A DNA stretch of 64,000 nucleotides from Callorhinus ursinus (GCF_003265705.1 NW_020312902.1:9187298-9251297); one strand, 5' to 3'. Counted from the first letter of the stretch, positions 23,805 to 36,415 are shown. The notes: a model not told the origin generated them from the sequence alone. Numbers and translations: made by a program.

Positions 23805-25450
23805 TATAATGCAAACTGGCTTTATTTTCAGTTTTGCCTCTGCATGGTTAAATTCTTCGTTCTTATTAATTGGAGTGGGGGATGGGAGGAAACTGTCCAC
23901 GAATTTCCTGGGAAATATTTACAGATGTAATGGAATTATCCCTTATTTGACCTTAAGACTAGAGACATTTGTTTAGGTCCATAGATGGTTTTATTGTCTT
24001 TTTGCCTTGAATGAGTTTGGAACTTTGACCACCATCTTGCAATGGTGAAGGCTCAAACCTAAGAATGAAGAGCCAATACTCTGAGGATGACAGAACAGAG
24101 GACACAAAGAACATAGGTTTTTGAAGATGACACTGGGTTGCTCCACTGAATCTCCTGCCTTCAAACTCCCTGTTGATGTAAACACAAATGTCTTTATTAT
24201 TTAAGCCCCTGTTCATGAGCTTTTTAAATATTAACTGCCTAATAAATACATTCTAATTGACACATGTTTTGTTCCTGATATATGTCTTCATCTTATTTTC
24301 TCTCTCTAATGTTGCCTCTTGAGATTATAAGTAGCTCAAGAGAAGTAAAGACCTATCTTTGAGTGTCTGGGACAGTATCTGAGCATGTTGATAACTTTTA
24401 TAGATTGCAAAACTAATGTGTTGGCCTATTTTGAATTACTTTTTCTTTCTCCGGGTGTAGTCATGCAGGACAGGGGCTTCTGTGGAAATATCTCCATGTT
24501 CCTCAGTGGTATCTGAGGTGAGCTTATGTTTATTCAACAAAATAGGCACATACTGTTGTGCACAGTAATAAATTAGGACTGTTATTCATTGTATAAAAGT
24601 AATTACTCTTGGGGTCCCTGCGAGCTACCGTGAGCTTCCTGGGAGCATTTCAAATAGGATTATAGTAGCAAGCGTGAAGTAACTCAGAGCCTTGGAGCCC
24701 TTGAATTGATAGAAGTCTGCCCTTTTTGCTCTTTGCTGCTGATGTCTGTTCCCAAACAGCTAGGCAAGAGGGCTCCCAGGAGCTGGATTTCAGTTTTCCT
24801 GAAGTGGGGATAAAGGAATGACTATGAGAAATCAAAGAGCCCATACAGTGATGGGTAATTAAGGATTCTGAGAGTGAAGAACTGAAATGTGCTGTGTGGT
24901 AAGGGCATGATACTTGGAATGCTTTGAGTTTATGACTGCTGGTGCCAAGTGGCTAGCGTTTGCCTTTCTACCCTCTAATAAATTTAACCTGTGCTCAGAT
25001 TCCCAAAGCCCAACCTGTCACAATATAGCCCTTTCCTGTTTTTTGCTTTTTCCCAGGGTATTGTCATCTGGGAGTTTAAGAAACTTGGAAAATGGAAAAT
25101 GGGAAATGCAGATAGGCTACAGGTAAATTTTATCTACTATTCTGCTAATCTGCACTGCGTATCTATTCACCTACACACATATCTTCCCAACCCACTCAAC
25201 ACTCCTAGACTGCTTACCTTGCCTAACCTGTTGTCTCACCATACTTACCCATTTATCTGTCTATCTTTTCAAAACATGAAGATCACCTATCAATGAAATT
25301 ATCTATTTTATAGCTTTTCTTAATGTTACCTTAAATTTGAGTTGAGAGACTTTGGCTCAAGGTAATGGATTATTTGTTTTGTTGTTGTTATGGGTTCTAT
25401 TTAGGAAGCAGTCCTTACTGTGATACTGATGAGAAGGACATGCAGATGTG
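23805..25450. other. Unique sequence; one exon-like interval at 24461
   Basis: No supported gene. The only splice-bounded open interval noticed is listed separately. Confidence 0.45.
24461..24517 (+). other. Candidate 57-bp exon (unproven)
   Basis: Bounded by a pyrimidine-rich acceptor (TTTTTCTTTCTCCGGGTGTAG) and a good donor (GAG|GTGAGC). Length is 57, a multiple of three; two of the three frames are open. It lies about 5 kb downstream of the CpG island. The peptide is not recognised, and such sites also arise by chance. Confidence 0.2.
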
Positions 25451-25451
25451 A

Positions 25452-25577
25452 TTTTTGTCAGATCCTTTAGTAGATGATGATGATGATGATGATGATGATG
25501 ATATTGGAATTGATTATGAAGAGATTGAAGAAATTATCTCTGAGGTTGTGGAAGATTTTAAAATGAGCTCCATATAG
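25452..25577 (+). other. Small acidic open frame with (GAT)10, function unknown
   Basis: A 41-aa open frame after a TGA at 25449. It contains ten Asp codons (25473-25502) followed by IGIDYEEIEEIISEVVEDFK and ends MSSI-stop. It has no ATG of its own and could only be a 3' exon piece. The last 18 bp are the target site duplicated by the following CAN-SINE. It may simply be a GAT microsatellite next to a chance open stretch; I do not recognise the peptide. Confidence 0.2.
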
Positions 25578-25758
25578 GGGCGCCTGGGTGGCTCAGTCGG
25601 TTAGGCGTCATCTGCCTTCAGCTCAGGTCATGATCCCAGGGTCCTGGGATTGAGCCCCGCATTGGGCTCTTCACTCAGCCGGGAGTCTGCTTCTCCCTCT
25701 CCCTCTGTGATCTCTCTCACTTTCACTCTTTCTCAAGTAAATATATAAAATCTTAAAG
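25578..25758 (+). mobile_element. CAN-SINE
   Basis: GGGCGCCTGGGTGGCTCAGT head, CT-rich middle, ATATATAAAATCTTAAAG tail. Perfect 18-bp target duplication AAAATGAGCTCCATATAG at 25560-25577 and 25759-25776. Confidence 0.97.
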
Positions 25759-26010
25759 AAAATGAGCTCCATATAGAATGATTCATTTATTTATTTCTTT
25801 TGAATTTATGCATTTTCCCTCCATGCCTAATATATTCCTTGTCTCTCTTACTCATCAAGTGTTTACTCTGTGTTAATATGTACTGCGCCCAATGCTAGGT
25901 GATATAATGGAAGGCATGTTTGGGTTTCAAAGAACTAAAGGTCCAATCCCTGATGAGAGAAGCTCGATTTTTGCTTCAACAAAAGAAAGGCATCTCTAGA
26001 ATATTGCACT

Positions 26011-26413
26011 GGGTTGAAAAATGTAACCCCTAAAATTCATATTTGCCTGGAACCTGTGAATGGCACATTATTTAGAAATAGAGTCTTTGCAGAAATAACC
26101 AAGTTAAGATGAAGGCATACCAGATTAGAGGGTAATTTAGACAAACACAGAGGGAGGAAGGCCATGTGACAACAGAAGCAGGGATTGCAGTGGTCTGGCA
26201 GCAAGCCAAGGAATGTCAAAGGTCGCTAGCAACCAGTAGAATCTAGGAAGAGTCAAGGAAGGATTCTGCCCTGGATCCTTCAGAGGGAGCATGGCCCTGC
26301 TGGCGACTCAGTCCCCCACTTCTGGCCTCCAACCTGTGAGAGAACAAGTGTCTGCTGTTTTAAGCCACCCAGTTTGTGGTAATTAGTTATGGCTGCTCTA
26401 AGAGCGCAATACA
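26011..26413 (+). mobile_element. MLT1-type (ERVL-MaLR) solo LTR relic
   Basis: Follows the MaLR LTR pattern in order: CCCTAAAATTCATATTTGCC, AGAGTCTTTGCAGAAATAAC, AGGCCATGTGACAACAGAAG, TCTGGCCTCCAACCTGTGAG, TTTTAAGCCACCCAGTTTGT. Diverged, no internal region, no coding capacity. Confidence 0.7.
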
Positions 26414-27205
26414 AATAGTTTGCATTTTAATAGGACATTTAATTTAGGAATATAAGCCATTAGGAAAAAAGAAAAAAAATCACCCAAGCTTCTATGTGTG
26501 ACTCTAGTCTCTTTCAGTCCTTCCCTAGTGTAAATCATTTTTACTGGTTGTGATCATAATATAATATTTTTTGTTTGTTTCTGGTGGGCCATTTTCATTA
26601 CTTTCTGATCGTTCAGCATTAAATCTTTTTTGGCAAAAATCTTTGGGGGACCCTCTAAATCACTGTCACATCTGCAAAAGCCAGGGCCTCACTTTCCCAG
26701 CATCTCCTGAAGCTCACAAATGGTCACCCACACCCCACCTCAGACCTGAACTGAAAGCGGCTGATGGGAAGATGCAGAGACAGAGCACCGGATGGCTGTG
26801 CCAGGTGGGGAGGCAGCAGAGCCCATGACTCTATGTCCTGGTGCTGAGGCTGCCAGCCCTGCAGGCATGGGTGTTTGGGCTTGGGCAGCGACATCCACTG
26901 TATCTTCCTGGGGTTAGCGTATCACATTCCTGGCCAGGTGGCCCCCTCCCTGGTTTTTTTGGGTCCCAGGGAATTACCTAAGTGTATACTTTTTGGGGTG
27001 AAACTAACGAAAGTGGATCTCTAGTGCTTATAAGGAAGATTCTGGCTGATTACAGCATTGTGCTTTTTAAATCTAACATTGTACTGTAAGCGAATTCTGT
27101 AATGTTACATATCTCTGACCTGTTAGAAAAGTAGGTCATTTCAAAACAAACCTGCAGTGGATATATTTGTGTGTATAACTTCTTTTTCCCTTGCGTTATT
27201 TTTTG
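26414..27205. other. Unique sequence, moderately GC-rich near 26640-26950
   Basis: No gene supported; an 85-codon frame (26571-26828) lacks features. Confidence 0.45.
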
Positions 27206-27209
27206 ATGA

Positions 27210-27490
27210 ATATTCCGAGAACCGTGTCCACTGGGTCAAAGAGTGTGAACTCTGTATATCACTGTGCTTTCCTAAAAAGTGGTAACAATTTGTATTGCTA
27301 CCAGCAGTATATGTGTAAGTAAGTGCTAATTTTATTGCATCTTTGTTTATGTGGGAGGTATTATCAATGACAAATATTTCTACTATCCTCCTGGGTGAAA
27401 AACAGCACGTTAATGTTTTAAAGTTCATTTCTGTGATTACTAGTGAGAATAACATTGTTCCCTTATTTTGTTTACTAGTTGGGATTTCCA
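27210..27490 (-). mobile_element. Old L1 (L1M-type) fragment
   Basis: GGGTCAAAGAGTGTGAACTC..., GTAACAATTTGTATTGCTACCAGCAGTATA matches the reverse end of ORF2/3'-UTR of old L1. Confidence 0.65.
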
Positions 27491-28820
27491 CTGATTTTTT
27501 TCTGTTCACCACGCAGGAATGTAAAGTAGACATATATAAACATGGGATGAGCTTCTCAGGAGGGTTACAAGTCCAAAATCGCTGCACCTATTTGAGCAGA
27601 CTGGGCAGCTAGATGAAGTCCTGATGTCAGGGCGGGGGATTCTAGAGGTATAGTAAAGTCTTTCAATCCTGAGGTTTTTTTTTTTTTTTTTTACTGTTCT
27701 TGGGAGAAAGGAAATGCAGAAGAAAGCATGCTGTGCCTGTAAGTGCTGAACTTAAAGTGGCAGAATCAGCGAGGAAAAATTCTTTCTCTTATAGGTTTTG
27801 CTTTGATGTTCTTTTTTTTTTTCTTATATATTTTCTTTTCATGTCCTAGCAAACTAAATCCTGGTAACATTTCTCTGAGGGTCACTTTCTAAGAAGCACC
27901 TTTTAAGAACCAACAAATTTTAGCCTGACATTTTTCTTCTCAAGGGTCGCCTGTGGAGCCTCATGGCTGATTTCTTGCCAGTGGGTGGCAGCCTGTTGCT
28001 TTCAAGAGAGGCAGTTGCAAATGTGTGTGGAGGGCAGGGTGGGGGCAGAGAGAGTATGGTGTGTAAGAGATAACTGGGATTCTGGGGCAGATAAAAAAGG
28101 CTATTGAATCACCTTGATAGCAGCATCAATTTGGCAGTTTGCTTGAACAAAGTTAAATGATGACTGATTTATAAAAACACATGCTACGTAAACCTTAGGA
28201 TTACTCCTGGGACATTTTGGGGGGCACCCTACTGAAGAAACTGTTTGTTATATATGTATTTTTTTCTGCTTCCAAACTCTCAGGAAGAGATTTGATTTCA
28301 TCAGAAAGTACGGGCACCTGATACTCCCCTGCTACATCACCAGGAGTTCATCATCCTGAGTCAGAGGGTAAGTAATAACGAGTTAATCTCAAACTCCTCT
28401 TGCTAACAATAAGGTTTGCATAAAGCTTGTGACCATTTCACCCATGTTCTAAATAGTGGGCCTGTGTGGAAAGGGAGGGTTTCTTGTCGATTCCCAAAGG
28501 AAAGGAAGTTTGGATCATTCTATTAAAAGGTTTGGGTGATTCGAGGAAACGGAGTCCCCAGGGCTATAAAGGTCCATACACTGGTTAGTGAAGTTGACTA
28601 GTTTGTCTTTGCTCTGCTCAAAGCCATTCTAGAGGGAGGTAAAGAGCCTCGGAACTTGGAAAGGGTGACAAATGATGAGGATATAAGCTGAGGTTCTTGA
28701 TCCCAATTTATCACTGGTCATTTAAGGGACTGGATGTATTCCTGCTTGTCTCTCTGGGCACCAGGTTTCCAACTACAAAATAAGAGGGTTAGGCCGGACA
28801 GTCTCCAGGGCCAATCCCTG
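27491..28820. other. Unique sequence with T19 run (about 27675) and an exon-like interval
   Basis: No supported gene. A MIR trace (CACCAGGTTTCCAACTACAA) lies near 28760. Confidence 0.45.
28284..28367 (+). other. Candidate 84-bp exon (unproven, probably noncoding)
   Basis: A strong acceptor (TTTTTTTCTGCTTCCAAACTCTCAG) and a near-perfect donor (AGAGG|GTAAGT) bound 84 bp. All three frames contain a stop, so if real it would be a UTR, terminal or lncRNA exon. Same strand as the 24461 candidate and downstream of the CpG island. Confidence 0.25.
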
Positions 28821-28838
28821 CTCCAAAATTCTGGGAGG

Positions 28839-28954
28839 CTTTTGGGGCACCTGAGTGGCTCAGTCATTTAAGCATCCGGCTCTTGATCTCAGCTCAGGTC
28901 TTGATCTCAGGGTCATGAGTTCAAGCCCAATTTGGAGCCTACTTAAAATAAAAT
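28839..28954 (+). mobile_element. CAN-SINE, short older form
   Basis: GGGGCACCTGAGTGGCTCAG head and A-rich tail without the CT-rich tract. Target duplication AAAATTCTGGGAGG at 28825-28838 and 28955-28968. Confidence 0.93.
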
Positions 28955-29576
28955 AAAATTCTGGGAGGATTCTATCTTTCCTGTCTTTAGCTTCTCCAGG
29001 CAATCCAACCCCCATTATCTTTAAAGATTAATCTTTCCTTAAATAGGCTCAGGGTACATAATGTGTTGTATATCTTCTTTACCTATCTCTTACTGGGAAC
29101 ATCAGCATATCCCTTACCTCTATCTTTTCCATGAGTATTTTGCTGCACAGGAGGGTTCCCCTGGTGAGAAAGTCAGTGACCTCAGAAAGTATCTTCATTG
29201 ACTTTTTGTGCATCTTTTAACTGGCTGAGAGAGCCCTCTGGATTACCTGTTCAGGTTGCTAAAAAACAATTCATTCCTTCAACAAGTATTTAGTGAGTAC
29301 CTACTGAGCTCTAGGTACTCGCCACGTGCAGTAATGCTTCCCAAGGACCATCTGAGAATTTACCTTTCTCTTGACTAAATATGAGTCTGTCTACATGGGT
29401 GGAAGACCTTCAGATTTTCAGGACTTCTCTAGAGGCAGGAGTTGCAAGTAGGCAATAGACTGTCCCTCCACAGACCTTCCCCACAGGTGCCCCTCTTTGT
29501 TAAGCAGGATTTTAAATCAGAAGGCACCGTGCTCTGAAGGTGAGTGCAGCTGAATCCTGAGCGAAGGGAGCCTCTT

Positions 29577-29755
29577 TGGGGGATGGGTTAGCCTGGTGAT
29601 GGGTATTGAGGAGGGCACGTTCTGCATGGAGCACTGGGTGTTATGAACAAACAATGAATCATGGAACATTGCATCAAAAACTAATGATGTAATATATGGT
29701 GATTTACATAACAATAAAAAACAAAAAAAATAAAATAAAATACAAAAAAAAAAGA
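29577..29755 (+). mobile_element. L1 3' end, type-2 tail only
   Basis: GGTTAGCCTGGTGATGGGTA, GCACGTTCTGCATGGAGCAC and AACTAATGATGTAATATATGG, then ACATAACAATAAAAAAC and a long A-rich tail. Severely 5'-truncated. Confidence 0.9.
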
Positions 29756-30149
29756 AAGCTGTTTACAGAGATATGGAGAGGTACATGGGGGAGCATTCAG
29801 ACACTGTGCAGCAAAGAGACACATGCTCAGATGTGCACTTTAGTAACTTTTAGGACTTTTTTTGTGTTATATTTTGAAGCATCATTGAAGATTTTCTTCC
29901 TAGCCACAGAAGTGCTTTTGCCTGGGCCTGTTTCCAGGTGGGCATGAGGCACGGAGCGTGAAAGTTGTGTAGCCTCAGAGGAGGGAACACATTACCTTTC
30001 AACAGAAATAGATCCTACTAAGAAGTTTTCCTTCACGTGACCCTGCAGTCTTGAGGAAGGAATAACAATAACAAAACACAGTAACAGTGGAATGGCCACT
30101 TTGTTTGGGGGATATTTTTGTTCTGGAGAATGGAACAGAAGATCCTATA

Positions 30150-30395
30150 ATAATGATGCCTTACAGTCACCAATTTCTCACACACCCATGAACTCAAACC
30201 TATCATTTGTAGTGAGCTTTACATGCAGAATGTCATTTGGTCTCCAAAGGAACACAGTCAGATATATTCTATATATCCTCATTTTGTAGGTGTGGAAACT
30301 CAGGCGCAGGGAGGTCAGTTAAGTAACTTTCTCTGGGTCACTCAACTAGTAGGTTAAAATTCTTGTCTTACTTGAGTCTGTGCTCCTTACCGCCC
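30150..30395 (-). repeat. MIR SINE
   Basis: CATTTTGTAGGTGTGGAAACTCAGGCGCAGGGAGG..., GGTCACTCAACTAGTAGG. Confidence 0.75.
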
Positions 30396-30429
30396 CAATA
30401 CTGCTTCTCTAAGAGGGAGTTGTAATTTG

Positions 30430-30540
30430 AATGTTCTTATTTTAAAGGTGAGAAGACAGAGAGTCAGAGAGGTCAAGCACCTCAGCTAGAGCTCTTCAGG
30501 GATACACTGAAGCTTTGAATCTGAGTGTCTGGTTCCTGAT
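30430..30540 (-). repeat. MIR SINE fragment
   Basis: TTTTAAAGGTGAGAAGACAGAGAGTCAGAGAGGTCAAGC. Confidence 0.6.
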
Positions 30541-31800
30541 TGAAGCCTACCTTCGCTACAGAGATGGACCTTGGGTTCATTCTTCAGGCTGTAAGTGAAC
30601 TTGATACTGTGAGGTTGGTGATTCTCAGAGTAAGGACCCAGAATTACAAATAAACAATGGTCATACCACAACTTTCCTCAGAGGCAGGATTTTATTCTCC
30701 TAAAAGATGAAGAAGGGGTTGGAGGCATTTCCTACTTCTCTCTACTCCTGTTTGTGTCTCTAGGGACTGGGCATCTGCTCTTTATACTACGTAGACCACT
30801 GGTACCTAAAAACTCTTGAATTTATCCTGGCAGATTGTCCAGAATGTGTCCCTCCTGGCATCCCAGTCCTGGGAAGAAATGACCTGGCTTTGGGAAGATC
30901 TATTTTCTAAGCATGCCTTACTGGAATGACAGTCACTGGGTGGGCAGCCATCTTGGTCATAGTGCCTTGTTGTGGGATCTGCTCCAGTCCTCTTCCTAGC
31001 ACCTCAGTGTGGACAGGACTTTGGCGCAGGGTGTACAAATGATGTCTCCCGTCAATCAACAGTCAGTCAGAGGTTTACAGAGCAATTATCATAAGCTTCT
31101 TCCTGTGACAGCTTCTGTGGTGGTTACAAAGTAGGTGTTCCTATACTCAGAGATTTATGATTTAATTGAAGAGATGATTAAACTGATCAACTAATAAAAA
31201 ACAATCAAACCAGAGGTTAGAGATTGGTAGTGGGATGACTGAATCTGACCAGGAGATAACCATCCACTCCTGAAATACACATACATAAAGCTTTAAAAAT
31301 ATCTTGAAATGAGTTGGCAATATTTAAATGTCAGGATATCTCACATAAAAAATTTTACATTTCTAGGTTCTATTGTAAAAAAGAGAGAAAGAGACTTGGC
31401 CATGTTGAGCTTATGTACCACACAGAAATAATTGACAGGGCTGAGTAGCACCTCCCCTTGAAATAAGACTTGTGCTATTCCATTCTCCATTCTGTTTATA
31501 GGCTTCAGTTCTGGCCCTCTTGATTCATTAAGATTATCTGCCTGAATGTTGCAGAGCCTTCTAATTCTCAGCCATGCATAGGCATCAATTAATAGCAAAG
31601 CTCAGTGATAAATGTCTTAGGAAGTTGAGGAGGGAAAGTCATTGAGGGCTGGAGTAGTCAAGGAAAGCTTCATGAAGGAAGGGGTAACTAAGCTGAACTA
31701 TAAAAAAGTCAGGATTGAGGTAAAAAGGGATGCAATGCAATGTTGGAATGTGCTTGTATGTAGGGTGCATAAAAAGCAGAACAAAAGGTAATAGAAAGTT
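30541..31800. other. Unique sequence, no gene seen
   Basis: Only short frames (61-85 codons); no exon structure. Confidence 0.5.
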
Positions 31801-31804
31801 TAAA

Positions 31805-32430
31805 TTCTGAATGATTAAGGGCTTAAATGTGAAAAGCAAAATTTTTAAACATTTAGAAGAAAATCCAGGAATTAATTCATTTTATTAGAACTGGGAAGAA
31901 TTTATTTTAATGATCTAAAAAGCCCAAACCATAAAGGAAAATATTAAGAAATTTGACTTCACTAAATTAAAAAAAACTATCTAAAAATTCAGAAAACAAA
32001 GTCAAAAGGTGAAGACAAGGATAATATTTGTAATGAATAAAATAGAGGATAAATATTAGAGTCTATTAAATAAAAACTCACAAATCAACAAGAAAAAGAC
32101 AACTTCATGGAAATGTGTATAATATATATAAACTTTTCACTGTCAGAAAGGAAATACAATGGCCAACAAATAATGAAAAGATGCTGAGCCTCAAGAATTT
32201 TATTTGGGAAATGCAAAGTAAAACAATCATGATGTATTATTTCATAAATATCATATTGGCACAAATTTTAAAATGTGACAATTCTAAGGGGTTGGTAAGG
32301 ATGTTGAAAATTGGTACTTTTCACATACTACTTATGGGAAAGGGACTTGGTACAAAACCTGGGGAGAATATATCTTGTATTAAGTTCTTGTTAAAATGTC
32401 TAACAACAGCATGAAGGACCAGGGAGGGAG
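31805..32430 (+). mobile_element. Old L1 ORF2 C-terminal region
   Basis: A-rich L1 order: AAACTCACAAATCAACAAGA, GGAAATACAATGGCCAACAA, AAGATGCTGAGCCTCAAGAA, GGTTGGTAAGGATGTTGAAA. Many stops. Confidence 0.8.
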
Positions 32431-32639
32431 TGAAAGGATCTTGTTCTAAGGTTCTTATATCATACATGAAGGGCTGTAGTATTTGAAGACAACAGTCATA
32501 TGTTAAAGATGCATATTTTAACCCAGAGCCACCACTGACAAAATGAAACAAGGATGTATAATTAAGGAGCCAAAGTGGAGCAAGAATGGAATATAGTAAC
32601 ATTCTATTAATTCAAAAGAAGGCACGAAAAAAGAGACAA

Positions 32640-33535
32640 AGAAAAGATTTAATGTGTAGAAAATAAAGAGCAAAGATAGTAGGTTTACACATGACAATGT
32701 TGATAACTAGATGATCTAAATACACAATTAAAAGTGGAGATTGTAAAATTGGCTTTCAAACAAAGATCTAGTTATATTGAATTTACAAGAAACACTTAAA
32801 TAAAAAGACAGAGATAGGTTTAATGAAAAGGACTGAAAATATATTAAAAAACATCTAATACAATGAGTAATCTTGAGAGAGCTAGAGTAACTGTAATATC
32901 AGAAAAAAATCATCTTCACACCAAGGAAGATTTCCAGGGACAAAGAGGAAAATTTCATAAAGACAAAAGGTTAATTTATGAACAAAACATAACAAAGCTA
33001 AATGTGTATGCCTAATAACATAGATTGAAAATGCATAGGCAAAGTTTGGCATTAATTAAAGGAGGAAGAGATAAACCTATAATTATGATGGGAGATTTCA
33101 AAATATTAATCTAAAATTTGATTTAATAATTGCTACAGGAAAACAGTAATAATATAAAAGACTGAACAACACTATTAACCAACCCAAACTAATTGATGTT
33201 TATAGTGCACGGCGAAGAGAAAAAACAATCTTTTCAAGTGCACACGGAACACTTAAGATGCCCACATGCTGAACCATAAAATAATTTTCAGTAAATTATA
33301 AAGATTGAAATCATATGGAGAATGTTCTGTGACCACAACAAAAGTAAATTAGAAACCAATAACAGGAAGATATCTTGGAAATCCCTGAAACTTTGAATTA
33401 AGGAACACACTTCTGAATTATTAATGGGTCTAGGAAAAAATTGCCAGGGAAAATAGTTTTAGGTGAATGAAAATGAAACAGAACTTCAAAATCTGTGGGA
33501 TGCAGCCAAAACAGTGATTATGGGGAATATATATA
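32640..33535 (+). mobile_element. Old L1 ORF2 endonuclease region
   Basis: TTACAAGAAACACTTAAATAAAAAGACAGAGATAGG..., AACATAACAAAGCTAAATGTGTATGCC, AATTATGATGGGAGATTTC, CTTTTCAAGTGCACACGGAAC, TGTGACCACAACAAAAGTAAATTAGAAACC. The endonuclease region lies downstream of an ORF2 C-terminal fragment, so these are two insertions or a rearranged one. Confidence 0.85.
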
Positions 33536-33764
33536 TATGTTCATATAGGCACAGATTAGAAATTTATAAGAATTTGATTGCAATTTTAACTTGCAGGCCC
33601 AGGAGATGAGATTACAGGACAATTACAGTGTATGCCTTGAAACTTCCTATGTTTTTCACATCTCCAGAACGACTTTGCATTATCTTAATATTCAGAGAAA
33701 AATGGTATTATTTAAAAACTAAAATTCATAAATAGTTTGTACCTTTCCCAGTCTCAAATAGCTG

Positions 33765-33855
33765 GCTAGGGAATGGATCATTTCAGATTTGAACCCAGCT
33801 GTGTCTCAGAAAATCCATATCTATATCACTATGCTGTGCTAGTTCCTTGTGATAA
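33765..33855 (-). repeat. MIR fragment
   Basis: GATTTGAACCCAGCTGTGTCTCAG... in reverse MIR order. Confidence 0.5.
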
Positions 33856-35640
33856 TCTCCGGGGAAACACTTGTCCTTAGTTAAGCACACCCATAGTACA
33901 AAAGTTCTTTTCATCTTCAATCACTCAAATGTATTTCTTGTCCGCTCACGAGGAGGGCAAGTGAAAGGAGCCTGAAAATAACACTCTCCTGTCCTAGAAC
34001 TAACATTCATGTTCAAAATCTTTTGGGTATTTGTGAACATTTTAGTACCTTTGGCTGTGTGAGCTGCAAGTGATACTTATCAATAAAATGCATTCAACTT
34101 AATACACCTGCATTAAAAGAGTTTCGAGTGTGGATATATTCTCTACATGAACTCCACTGAATCTTTCAGCAGAGACCAAGTTGCTGTGATGGAAGAGACC
34201 AAGAGGAGAGAGCCACAAAGTCCATTTGAGGTCCTTGGAGCTGTCCTGATCACGCCCCCCCCCCCAAGCCCGATCCTATGACCTGGATATACAACTATTT
34301 CTTGGATTTAGTAATAAACCCTGGTATCATTTCCTATTTGCTTAAGTTAGTTTTGTTACTTACAGATCAAAAGAACCTAACATCCATAATCAAGCTCACC
34401 CATATTGGGGGTTGGAATACAGATTGGTTGAACTCCAGGAAGGGCAACTCTTTATATTTACTACCAAATGGTGTAGATGATTGCTGCCCAATAAGAAATT
34501 GTAATCTGTAGATGTTTGTTTTGAAGAATAAAAGAAACATTTCTGTAACTTTTCCCTTGTTCATGTTTGATAGATTTAAATGCTTTTTCTTTTTTTTCTA
34601 GATCACGTTTATCTTATTTTGAATGAAAAAAGACACATTTTATTCATTTAGGAATTTTCCTTCCCTCCTCCACTTCCTAATTACACATTTTCTGGTTCAA
34701 AACTCATTCTGGAGTTTTCTTGATGGAATTTCCAGTTTTCAGAGATTTTCTAAGATTGAAGTACGGATAAGAGACAAGAAGGGGAATGTGCTGGTTCCTC
34801 ACTGTTCCTTCACAAGGAATGGAGCTGGCTCTCAACCCAATTAGTTTTACAGTGTTGAGGGATTCTACAGAAGTTACAGACAACAGTGGGTTTTTCTACA
34901 TTCCAGAAGATCATGTTACTCTTGGAATTCAAACCACGGATCCCAGGTCCCCTGAGAACATCTGCTATTCATTGCCAGCACTGTCAGGTGTTTATTTCAG
35001 CTCTTACTCTGTTGTGAAAGCATCTGCCTAGCTCCCTTTCTGAAGCCGTTTATTCTGAAAGGACATGCTGGAAGCATAGGCCAAATAGAGTGGGTTTGCT
35101 GAAAGCTACAAGTTAATTTGATGGTTTTTCTGCTCTTGAATCAACTTTCTGATGCCTTCACCTTGTCACGATCTGAAGTATATCAATTCATTACATTTGG
35201 GAAAAATGCATATTAATGTGTTCAGTGAGTAACTTGGGAAGAAATGCGTTTATCTAATTTCACCAAAAGCTGATGGGCATGCATTTCCTAATCTGAATAA
35301 TTTACTTAGAGGAGGGTGATTATGATCATACAGCTTGGATTGCATCTGTCACAGGTACTTTTGCAGTGCTTCCTGGAGAAGTGATTATTTTTAATGCGTC
35401 TGTACCCTTTGCCTTGTTCAATTAGTAGCTCCTTGAATTATTGATTTTATGGTTTAATTTGCAGTGGTGTCATTGGGCCAGCTTTATGGGCATGTACTGT
35501 GCAGTTAGTTAGAAGGACTTTGCACTTGGTTTAATACTGTGCAGTTGCTATCTTGAAATTCTGGACACGTTTTGAACAAGGAGCTCTGAATTTTCATTTT
35601 GTATTGGGTCACGCAGATAAGGAGCCAGTCCTCAGTGTCA
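33856..35640. other. Unique sequence with C13 run near 34255
   Basis: No gene supported. Frames of 65-81 codons only. Confidence 0.45.
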
Positions 35641-35659
35641 CTCAGCTGTAGGGATATTG

Positions 35660-35800
35660 GAGTGGGCCAGAGTGAAATAATGAAATGAGCACAGTGTTTA
35701 GTCACTGGTTAGCTGTGTGACCTGTAGTAATTTTGGCTTTTGGTTTTCTCAGTAGGAAATAAATAAATAAAGTAACTACCCCTACTCACTCCCTAATTCT
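35660..35800 (+). repeat. MIR SINE
   Basis: TCACTGGTTAGCTGTGTGACCTGTAGTAATTTTGG..., diverged. Confidence 0.6.
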
Positions 35801-36104
35801 TATGATGTTTAAAATGAAATGGTACTTGTGAAGATACAATATAATCTCTTATTAATATATATGTATAAATATATACTTTTATATATACATATAGTCAAGT
35901 TATATAGTCAAGTTATGACTTTGGAACAAGTTGATTAACATTGAAGTATTTGTGGTTGGGAAATATCTGTTGTAGAGGAAGTTGTTTCATTCCAGGTTTC
36001 CTGCTGATAATTATCATCTACCAAACTTTCTTAATACCTATATTCTTTGCATATTATGTATTGTGTATATGGGTGATATGGTGACTATTGTTTTAGTTCA
36101 GTTC

Positions 36105-36215
36105 TCCTCCTTGGCTGTACAGTAGATCACCTGACATCCTAAAGAAAAAGGTATCAAAGGCCAGACCTCAACAGAATAAGAATCTGAAGAGGAACCCAGG
36201 ATTTTGCATTTATTT
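36105..36215 (+). mobile_element. MER5A-like fragment
   Basis: GTAGATCACCTGACATCC, CAGACCTCAACAGAATAAGAATCTGAAGAGGAACCCAGG follow the MER5A middle. Confidence 0.5.
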
Positions 36216-36249
36216 TATTTTGCTTTGTTTGTTTTGTTTTTTTTTAGAG

Positions 36250-36415
36250 GAAGGGGCATGAGCTTTGGCATTGGATAGACTTGGTTCTGCCTATTTTGCT
36301 AACTGTGAAAATGGGGAAAAGATAAGAGAGAATACAGAGTTGTAAGGTTGCAGAATCTCCTTTGTAAAGTGCTCAGTCCTGTAGGATCTCAATAGGTGGA
36401 GATTATCATTATTAA
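36250..36415 (+). repeat. MIR SINE
   Basis: GGGGCATGAGCTTTGGCATTGGATAGACTTGG ... AAAGTGCTCAGTCCTGTAGG. Confidence 0.7.

Noticed and set aside
26011..26413. MLT1-type LTR as evidence for a retained endogenous virus
   Set aside because: Only a diverged solo LTR is visible; no internal or coding sequence accompanies it.
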